From: Aliidiomarina sp. B3213
GTDB taxonomy: Bacteria > Pseudomonadota > Gammaproteobacteria > Enterobacterales > Alteromonadaceae
Direction: 5' to 3'
DNA length: 64,000 bases
Assembly (NCBI RefSeq): GCF_003290085.1
Contig: NZ_QMKJ01000001.1
Span: 620,001 to 684,000, forward strand
Shown: positions 56,967 to 64,000 of the stretch, in pieces
Numbering within the stretch: the first letter of the stretch is position 1
Layout: every line of letters begins with the position of its first letter
Program-made: the position numbers and the translations under genes
The notes under the pieces: generated by a model
The model's input: only the letters and a program-made list of their open reading frames with translations
Database searches by the model: none
What the model was told of the DNA's origin: nothing

Positions 56967-57485
56967 TCAAAGGGTGCGGATTATAAAACGCTGAACAACA
57001 CCAGAGTGAGCATCACCAGTAACCTCAGAGTGGAGCTCTCCACCACATGACTGAATGAGGTTAGCTGATGCTGGATTAGACTTTTCACAATGAATATGGA
57101 TTTCTCGAATACCCATATTCGTTGCCTGCTCTAAAGTCTTTTGCATGAGAATTTTACCGACACCACTTTTCCTTACCGATGGCCGAGTACTTAAGCCTAT
57201 GTGCCCACCCATAAACCTAATGGAGTCATTAAGCTGGTGCCGTAAGTTGGACACACCGACTATTTCACCTTTATCAATAAGCCAATAGGTAGTGCTGGCA
57301 ACGTAATTTTCAGGCAATCGAATACCGTTTCGAATCTCTTCTATACGTTCTAAAAGTGCGGAAAAATCTTGATGGTCGAAGTCTAAGGGAAAAGGATAAC
57401 GTTCCTCGTCCCCTAGTTCTTCAATATAGCTTCTATACGACAGCTCGTATTCCTTGGTAGGTAAAATAAGTTCCATCTTATTCAA
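56967..57485 (-). CDS. GNAT family N-acetyltransferase
   Basis: A 172-residue acetyltransferase: after LRHQLNDSIRFMGGHIGLSTRPSVRKSGVGKILMQKTLEQA, with the acetyl-CoA-binding RxxGxG/A loop (RKSGVG), then a strand ending CEKSNPASANLIQSCGG. Acceptor substrate unknown. It follows fadE by eight bases and precedes higBA by 24. Confidence 0.87.
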   Translation of the reverse strand: MNKMELILPTKEYELSYRSYIEELGDEERYPFPLDFDHQDFSALLERIEEIRNGIRLPENYVASTTYWLIDKGEIVGVSNLRHQLNDSIRFMGGHIGLSTRPSVRKSGVGKILMQKTLEQATNMGIREIHIHCEKSNPASANLIQSCGGELHSEVTGDAHSGVVQRFIIRTL

Positions 57486-57493
57486 GTCCTTGC

Positions 57494-59806
57494 TTAGTCG
57501 ACTAAGCTCTCATATTTGTTGTTCTTAAATGCTTCGAAGGCAAAGCTATCAACAGCTATAGCTCGTTTACGTAGCTCTTCACAGGTTTTAAGTGCAGGAA
57601 CTTGGTCCTCGTCAACGAGTCCTAGTTTTGCAGCAGCATCAACCCATTCATCACCGCTTAAGTTGCGGTCTAACTCACCGGTTTTTTCTGCTTTCAATAG
57701 CTTTTTATATACTGACTTCAGTTCAAACATAAGCTGGAAAGCAAGTTCCATGTGGCCGGTCATATCTTTTGGATCTTCTTTGTAATATGACAAGAACGTA
57801 TGACGATCACGTGTTCCACCCGGTATCATCATTTGCTCTGAAATATCACGAGCGTCTTTGTCTGATGGTGCTTTGAAATGAACACCGAACGGGAAAGTAA
57901 GACGACGCAAAATACTACCCACGTAACGTGCTGGGAAGTTATCAAACGCAGCTGAAAATGCCTTCCCAATCTCAAATAAATGATGATCTAACGCATAGCG
58001 AACAAACGGCAAGTCGGCAGCTAAGCGCCCTTCGTCTTCAAATCGTTTAAGAACTGCAGAGCCCATGTATAGGTGGGAAAGTACATCGCCTAAACGCGCG
58101 GAAAGCATTTCACGACGTTTCAAATCTCCGCCGAGAGTTAACATAGACATATCTGCACATAGCGCAAGTGCCCTACTTAGTCGTGAAAAGTGCTGGTAAT
58201 AACGCACTAATTCACCGCTCACAGGAGCAGATGCGAAATGCGAAGAGGTAATAGCATGCCAGAAGCTACCCAACGTGTTCCTTGCGGCAAAGCCAATATG
58301 GCGAATAAGCAATGCATCGAAGTCTTTTAAACCTTGCTCTTCGTCTGAATTGCTTGCGGCTTCCATTTCCTTTAATACATATGGGTGGCAACGGGTTGCA
58401 CCTTGACCGAAAATCATCAGATTTCGGGTAAGAATGTTAGCCCCTTCAACCGTAATTGAAATAGGAACGCCCAAATAGCCATTCGCTAAATAGTTTAACG
58501 GCCCCATTTGTATGCCTTTACCCGCATGAATGTCTAAAGCGTCATTTAATACAGTGCGCCCCATTTCCGTCATGTGGTATTTGGTCATTGCGGTAATCAC
58601 AGAAGGGCTATAACCATTATAAAGAGACAGTACAGTTAAACGTCTCATCGACTCTAAACTGTAATTTAAACCGCCAATACGGCCCATCGCAGACTGTACA
58701 CCCTCAAATTTCCCAATAGGCAAACCAAACTGCTGTCTTACATAAGCATAAGCGCCGGTGTAACGCTCCGCATTATGGCCGGAGGCAGTAGCGAGAGCAG
58801 GTAATGAGATCCCCCGACCAGCTGACAAGCACTCGACGAGCATACGCCAGCCTTTACCTGCGTAGTCAACACCACCAATAATCCAGTCTAGTGGTATAAA
58901 TACGTCTTTACCTTGAGTTGTGCCGTTCATAAACGCTTGCATAAGCGGTAAATGGCGGTCCCCTGTTTTTACGCCCTTATGGCTTGTTGGAATAAGCGCA
59001 CAGGTAATGCCTAATTCTTCCTTATCACCCAGTAATTGCTCGGGATCATAAAGCTTAAATGCCAAGCCAAGAACTGTAGCAACAGGCGCCAATGTAATGT
59101 AACGCTTGTCCCAGTTCAGGCGAATACCAATAGCCTCTTTGCCTTCAAATTGGTCTCGGCACACCACGCCTGTGTCGGGAATACCGCCGGCGTCTGACCC
59201 TGCTTCTGGTCCCGTTAGAGCGAAACATGGGATTTCGTCACCGCAAGCCAAAGCCGGAAGCCAACGCTCTTTTTGCTCTGCTGTACCGTAATGGGTTAAA
59301 AGCTCGCCTGGACCTAACGAGTTTGGCACCATAACGCTGACAGCGGCGCTTAATGAACGGGTGGCAATACGAGCCACAATATGAGAATTAGCCGCAGGGG
59401 AAAAGTCTAAGCCACCATATTCTTTGCCAATAATCATGGCAAAGAATCGTTCCTTTTTGAGGTAGCTCCACACCTCTTCAGGTAAGTCCTTTTGATGCGC
59501 AATAATTTCAAAATCATCGAGCATGTCTAACAGCGTTTCTAGCTGATTATCAATAAACGCTTGTTCTTCTTCGGTAAACTTTGCAGGCTCCGTACTTAGC
59601 AAGTTCTCCCATTTCGGATTACCTGAGAATAACTCACCGTCCCACCAAATATCTCCGGCTTCCATGGCTTCACGCTCAGTCGTCGACATTGGCGGAAGTA
59701 CTCGCTTGAAAAATGCAAACGCTGGCTTTGAAATAAGCCTTTTCCGCACATCTGGAATACCAAATACGATAAGGCCGGCAATAATGATTAACAGTAATAA
59801 AGTCAT
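57494..59806 (-). CDS. fadE: Acyl-CoA dehydrogenase FadE
   Basis: First step of beta-oxidation. The 770-residue protein has an N-terminal membrane helix (TLLLLIIIAGLIVFGIP), then the acyl-CoA dehydrogenase core (PCFALTGPEAGSDAGGIPDTG; GRGISLPALATASG; HAGKGIQMGPLNYLANGYLG) and a long C-terminal domain as in E. coli FadE (814). CGGAG precedes the start. It lies 23 bases after the PsrA-like regulator, so both are probably in one transcript. Confidence 0.94.
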   Translation of the reverse strand: MTLLLLIIIAGLIVFGIPDVRKRLISKPAFAFFKRVLPPMSTTEREAMEAGDIWWDGELFSGNPKWENLLSTEPAKFTEEEQAFIDNQLETLLDMLDDFEIIAHQKDLPEEVWSYLKKERFFAMIIGKEYGGLDFSPAANSHIVARIATRSLSAAVSVMVPNSLGPGELLTHYGTAEQKERWLPALACGDEIPCFALTGPEAGSDAGGIPDTGVVCRDQFEGKEAIGIRLNWDKRYITLAPVATVLGLAFKLYDPEQLLGDKEELGITCALIPTSHKGVKTGDRHLPLMQAFMNGTTQGKDVFIPLDWIIGGVDYAGKGWRMLVECLSAGRGISLPALATASGHNAERYTGAYAYVRQQFGLPIGKFEGVQSAMGRIGGLNYSLESMRRLTVLSLYNGYSPSVITAMTKYHMTEMGRTVLNDALDIHAGKGIQMGPLNYLANGYLGVPISITVEGANILTRNLMIFGQGATRCHPYVLKEMEAASNSDEEQGLKDFDALLIRHIGFAARNTLGSFWHAITSSHFASAPVSGELVRYYQHFSRLSRALALCADMSMLTLGGDLKRREMLSARLGDVLSHLYMGSAVLKRFEDEGRLAADLPFVRYALDHHLFEIGKAFSAAFDNFPARYVGSILRRLTFPFGVHFKAPSDKDARDISEQMMIPGGTRDRHTFLSYYKEDPKDMTGHMELAFQLMFELKSVYKKLLKAEKTGELDRNLSGDEWVDAAAKLGLVDEDQVPALKTCEELRKRAIAVDSFAFEAFKNNKYESLVD

Positions 59807-59829
59807 TCTGTACTCCGATGCAATAGTTG

Positions 59830-60456
59830 CTATTTGGCGGCGATACCCGCTGCAATATAGGGTAATAATCTAGTTAGCATTTGCTCTTGTGGTTCGGGAT
59901 CATTGAAATCTGCTTCTGCAATTTCACATAGCGCTTGGCTAGATACTTGAGCAAATAAAACTGTGCCTAATGCAAAGTGTAGCCGCCAAAATAGATTTTC
60001 GGCAGACAAATGCGCATTTGCCCGATGAAATAAATTGAAAACATAGCTAATAGTTTCACCGAATCTTTGCATGGTGTATGCACGCAGGTGCCCTTGTATC
60101 TCGCTGTATGCGTAACCTAGTAGTTTTAAATATATTGCAGCGCCACCATTACGTACTTCTTCAAGCTGAGAGAGTGGTCGTACAAAGCACGCGAGAATAT
60201 CTTGGTTACTAGGTAATTCATTGTCATCTAAAGCGTCGAGCTCTGTTTGTAGCGCACACATAAAAACCGACTGATAACGAGCCATAACCGCCTGAATAAG
60301 CGCTTTTTTCGAACCAAAATGATAGTTAACTGACGCCAAGTTAACATCTGCTACTTGAGTTATTTCTCTTAAAGAAGTGGCTTCAAAACCCTGTTCTGAA
60401 AACAAAGTTTCTGCTGCTCGAAGAATACGCTCAGAGGTTTTCGCTGCTTTTTTCAT
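59830..60456 (-). CDS. psrA: TetR-family fatty acid regulator, PsrA-like
   Basis: A 208-residue TetR regulator with helix-turn-helix SLREITQVADVNLASVNYHFGSKKALIQAV, almost the same as in Pseudomonas PsrA (NLA-VNYHFGSKKALIQAV), and a C-terminal part with RLHFALGTVLFAQ in the same place. PsrA senses long-chain fatty acids. The ATG at 60456 is used rather than 60486. It precedes fadE. An inverted repeat 31-45 bases upstream may be its operator. Confidence 0.87.
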   Translation of the reverse strand: MKKAAKTSERILRAAETLFSEQGFEATSLREITQVADVNLASVNYHFGSKKALIQAVMARYQSVFMCALQTELDALDDNELPSNQDILACFVRPLSQLEEVRNGGAAIYLKLLGYAYSEIQGHLRAYTMQRFGETISYVFNLFHRANAHLSAENLFWRLHFALGTVLFAQVSSQALCEIAEADFNDPEPQEQMLTRLLPYIAAGIAAK

Positions 60457-60486
60457 GAAATACTTGCACCCAGATACTGTAACCAC

Positions 60487-60506
60487 CCTGTTTAAAACAG
60501 GTGTTT
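60487..60506. promoter_or_regulatory. Candidate PsrA operator
   Basis: CCTGTTT-A-AAACAGG (60487-60501) is a perfect 7+1+7 inverted repeat upstream of psrA. Overlapping it, AAAC-AGGT-GTTT (60495-60506) resembles the AAAC-N4-GTTT pattern known for PsrA. Either could be the site. Confidence 0.5.
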
Positions 60507-60576
60507 AATTATTGGGTTACTGTACCTGACTGCAATATATTGAACAAGTATTGTCAAACGATAAAATATCGCCCAA

Positions 60577-61440
<864 letters not shown>

Positions 61441-61836
61441 TTACAGCACAGTTGCAAACAAAATAGGTTGTTTTGCAAATGCTACGTGCGCTAACCATAA
61501 CCAAGTGAGAATAGCGATTAGAGAAAACGGCACTTTAGTTACAGCTGGGAAACGCCCTTTCAATGCCAAAACAGCCAGCACAGAAAATACGACATAAATG
61601 AGGAAACCAATAAACTTTTCGGTGTGGAAACCGCTAGTAAATGGATGAGCTCCCGTAACCACCAAAATACCCACAATCGAGAGAACGAATAAACCGTCTA
61701 CAGCATGAGGAACAATTTTAAGTGGTTTGCTATTCAGCTTACTGGAGTCTTTCCATGCCAATACTATTCTGGCCAATAACGATACGAAACTTAATACCGC
61801 AAATAAGGCATGTAAATGTTTAAACCCTTCGTACAC
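61441..61836 (-). CDS. SirB family inner-membrane protein
   Basis: A 131-residue protein with four hydrophobic helices and the start FKHLHALFAVLSFVSLLARIVLAWKDS, as in SirB2-like proteins that commonly lie between prmC and kdsA. Function unknown. It lies ten bases after the response regulator. Confidence 0.85.
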   Translation of the reverse strand: MYEGFKHLHALFAVLSFVSLLARIVLAWKDSSKLNSKPLKIVPHAVDGLFVLSIVGILVVTGAHPFTSGFHTEKFIGFLIYVVFSVLAVLALKGRFPAVTKVPFSLIAILTWLWLAHVAFAKQPILFATVL

Positions 61837-61846
61837 TGAATATCTC

Positions 61847-63352
61847 CTATAACGAGTCGAGCCGCATTACTAGCTCATAAAATGACTGACCTTTTTTCTT
61901 AACCAAGTCGCAAAGTTCAGCAGGATATATTTTGCCTCTCTCAGCTTCAATACGGCCAATGATATCTTCAAGTGGTAGGTCTTGGTGAACCAATTCATAA
62001 AACATTCGCGCCAAACCAAATACAAATGCTTCATCAGAAATTTCGTCTGCTAATTTACCGGCCGGTAGTCCCATGCCGTCACTGCGTTCTAAACGCTCAT
62101 CCAAAGCACGCACAGCAACTTGGCTTACTTTACTGTCGGCCATTTGTAGTGGTCGAATGGCGCGTATTATACGTTGTTGGCAAGGTGATACTTTACTGGC
62201 TGGTTGCTCTTCTATTAATGCAAATAGCTTTTCCGCGCGCTCAAACAGTGTTGCAGCCGTGCCGGCAACCTGTGCTTTCTCGCCAGACCATTTCAACTCT
62301 TTCATAAATTCAGCAACAAGCTGTACATAGGCGCTTTGTTTTTCTGGGTGTTGAGCATAGCTTTCCTGCTCAAGTTCCATAAGGCGAGCAACTAGCTCTG
62401 ATAGCAACTGGTCTGTGTCTTGTAGGCAAATTACGTTATCGAGAGCAACTTGCACGTTGTCTGCAAACAATTGCAGCAACTCCTTCTCTTTAACAGTTAA
62501 GGGGCGAGATAGCCCTGCGAGACAAAGCAAAGCTCCCTGAGGCCGGCACTGGCTCGGACAATAGGCCAAAACAAAGTCTTCGCCATAATAAATACTATGG
62601 GTACGAATAACCGAGTCGAGCTCCACCAAAGCCTCTTTCGGTAAGGCAGACTTGATAATTTGTCCTTGCAGATGGTCGGCGTCTTCTCCGTATGCTGCAC
62701 GAACCTTCATTTCACTCGACTTTTGAGTTTCATCTGCCGCCGCATAGAACGTTTGTCGAGCACCGCCAATTAGCCAACTTAATTGCTGGACTAAACCTGA
62801 AATAAATTGCTCCATTGACTGCAAAGCAAAAAGGTCATTAGTCGAAGCAATAATTTTTTCTAACCCATTACGGCTATGCACAATGGAAATAATGTCACGG
62901 TAACTACGAAGGCTAGACATCACTGCTGTAAACAGTTTTTGTGCGGTAAGTTCAGTTTTAGATTTGTAGTCGTTGATGTCGTAATTAACGATAACTGTGC
63001 GCTCTGGCGCTTGTCCTGGTTGTCCAGTGCGCAAAATAATACGTGTATAACGATTGCCAAGCTCCTCACGAATATAGCGCGCAACATTTAACCCTGCGTC
63101 GTCTGTTTCCATCACGACGTCTAAAAGCACTATTGCTGCATCAGGGTTGTTCTTAATCAGTTCTTTTGCTTCGGCGCCCGAATGAGCACTATGGAACTCT
63201 AGGCCACGCCCTAGAAATTGAAAATCACTTAAAGCCAGCTTAGTAACGGCATGAACTTCCGGTTCATCATCTACGATAAGGATTTTCCAGCTTTCTTCGG
63301 GTAAATCCTGCTCTTTCTCTGCTTCATCTGCAAATAGAAAGTTACTTTTCAT
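61847..63352 (-). CDS. Response regulator with DUF3369 and degenerate HD-GYP domain
   Basis: A 501-residue protein. The receiver domain (about 22-145) is intact: Asp28-Asp29, phospho-acceptor Asp78 (VLLDVVM) and lysine in DYKSK. A central DUF3369/GAF-like sensor region follows (about 160-320). The C-terminus looks like an HD-GYP domain (DERLERSDGMGLPAG, about 418-432, in the place of the GYP motif), but the HD pair is missing and GYP has become GLP, so c-di-GMP hydrolysis is unlikely. It stands between prmC and the SirB-family gene; no histidine kinase is nearby. Confidence 0.87.
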   Translation of the reverse strand: MKSNFLFADEAEKEQDLPEESWKILIVDDEPEVHAVTKLALSDFQFLGRGLEFHSAHSGAEAKELIKNNPDAAIVLLDVVMETDDAGLNVARYIREELGNRYTRIILRTGQPGQAPERTVIVNYDINDYKSKTELTAQKLFTAVMSSLRSYRDIISIVHSRNGLEKIIASTNDLFALQSMEQFISGLVQQLSWLIGGARQTFYAAADETQKSSEMKVRAAYGEDADHLQGQIIKSALPKEALVELDSVIRTHSIYYGEDFVLAYCPSQCRPQGALLCLAGLSRPLTVKEKELLQLFADNVQVALDNVICLQDTDQLLSELVARLMELEQESYAQHPEKQSAYVQLVAEFMKELKWSGEKAQVAGTAATLFERAEKLFALIEEQPASKVSPCQQRIIRAIRPLQMADSKVSQVAVRALDERLERSDGMGLPAGKLADEISDEAFVFGLARMFYELVHQDLPLEDIIGRIEAERGKIYPAELCDLVKKKGQSFYELVMRLDSL

Positions 63353-63402
63353 CAGGCGTTCAATCTCCCAACTGCATCTTGTCGCTTATTAGAAAACGAG
63401 CT

Positions 63403-64000
63403 TTATACACTTTTCTGCGCAAAGGTTACGCGATCCAAATTAGCATAATCTTGAACGGTGTTAACCCTTTTATAACCTTTTTTCAAAAAAATATCCCGCA
63501 CTTGTAATGCCTGTTCAGCGCCATGTTCAAGCGCCAGCCACCCTTCGTTGCACAAAAAATCTAACCCGTTTGTAATAATGTATTCGATATCCTTGTAACC
63601 TTGATGCTCAGAAATAAGAGCAGATTTCGGTTCAAATTGAACATCACCGCGAGTTAAATGAGGATCCTCGGGGTCTATATACGGAGGATTAGATACAATA
63701 AGGTTAAATGTCTTGCCTAGTTCTACCTTGCTGAACCAGTCGCTCGTGAATACTTCTACATTACCAAACTCCAGTCTAGCTAGGTTTCTTCGGGCTAATT
63801 CCACCGCCTCATGAGACTTGTCCACCGCAATAATTGCCCAGTCAGGCTTTTCAGAGGCCAGGGCTAAAGCGATAGCTCCTGTCCCGGTGCCCAATTCAAG
63901 CACATCGGCGTGCTCGGGCACCTCAAGCTCTAAACAGGTTTGAACCAGTATTTCAGTATCACTTCTGGGAATTAATGTAGAGTCGTTAACCTCTAGGTCA
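63403..64000 (-). CDS. prmC: Peptide chain release factor N5-glutamine methyltransferase (partial)
   Basis: The C-terminal about 199 codons of PrmC, which methylates the GGQ glutamine of RF1 and RF2; the start is beyond base 64000. The frame reads through the window edge with TLIPRSDTEILV (IPRPxTE motif of PrmC), then the SAM-binding VLELGTGTGAIALALASE and IVSNPPYIDPEDPHL. The gene order prmC...sirB-kdsA is normal, and prfA is expected next. A GTG at 63921 is internal and not the start. Confidence 0.93.
   Translation of the reverse strand, partial: DLEVNDSTLIPRSDTEILVQTCLELEVPEHADVLELGTGTGAIALALASEKPDWAIIAVDKSHEAVELARRNLARLEFGNVEVFTSDWFSKVELGKTFNLIVSNPPYIDPEDPHLTRGDVQFEPKSALISEHQGYKDIEYIITNGLDFLCNEGWLALEHGAEQALQVRDIFLKKGYKRVNTVQDYANLDRVTFAQKSV

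Noticed and set aside
61847-63352. Calling the response regulator an active c-di-GMP phosphodiesterase
   Set aside because: The HD pair is absent and the GYP motif is changed to GLP.

Overview
The window is a stretch of chromosome from a marine-type gammaproteobacterium, most likely Alteromonadales and possibly Idiomarinaceae (Idiomarina/Aliidiomarina). This rests on the gene families (EpmC, NagZ, SirB family, RatA-RnfH, DUF3192, PsrA-like FadE control, leucine/isovalerate liu operon), moderate G+C and acidic proteins; species was not determined. I saw no rRNA, tRNA, CRISPR array, transposase or phage gene. Nearly all of the sequence is coding.

Layout. 1-1.99 kb: the sdhC start (partial) divergent from gltA (TCA cycle). 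2.0-4.1 kb: a short MetA convergent with MetY, with three tandem MetJ-type boxes upstream of metY. 4.4-11.8 kb: a translationally coupled RND efflux operon of one lipoprotein adaptor and two different permeases. 11.9-15.3 kb: DUF3192 lipoprotein, DMT exporter, thiolase and a small outer-membrane barrel. 15.3-24.3 kb: a LiuR-controlled leucine/isovalerate operon (liuRABCDE plus acetoacetyl-CoA synthetase) preceded by a perfect 16-base palindrome. The thiolase nearby (13.5 kb) and ETF-quinone oxidoreductase (26.7 kb) would complete the route from isovaleryl-CoA to acetyl-CoA and quinol. A GGDEF-EAL protein lies between. 28.5-32.5 kb: H-NS-like protein, TrmO, ProS, Gpt and a [2Fe-2S] ferredoxin.

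32.5-41.6 kb is a long minus-strand run: RatA, RnfH, SixA, PrmB, AroC and an MFS transporter, then an S9 peptidase, EpmC and a NAD-kinase-like protein, many joined by 4-base stop/start overlaps. SmpB is divergent from ratA.

42.2-52.05 kb is the most unusual part: a compact 12-gene minus-strand Tad/Flp pilus locus. In order of transcription it holds an Flp pilin with a long acidic tail, a TadG-like protein, a TadE-like pseudopilin, an unrecognised exported protein, CpaB, secretin, TadA, TadB, TadC, a small DUF192-like protein, a TadD-like TPR lipoprotein and a 499-residue protein with a cysteine-rich C-terminus. No TadZ/CpaE or prepilin peptidase is encoded here.

52.1-64 kb: queE/queC (7-deazaguanine), nagZ (peptidoglycan recycling), an S41 peptidase lipoprotein, DUF1330, a HigBA toxin-antitoxin pair with its own likely operator, a GNAT enzyme, FadE with a PsrA-type regulator, KdsA, a SirB-family protein, a response regulator with a degenerate HD-GYP domain, and the 3' part of prmC running off the window.
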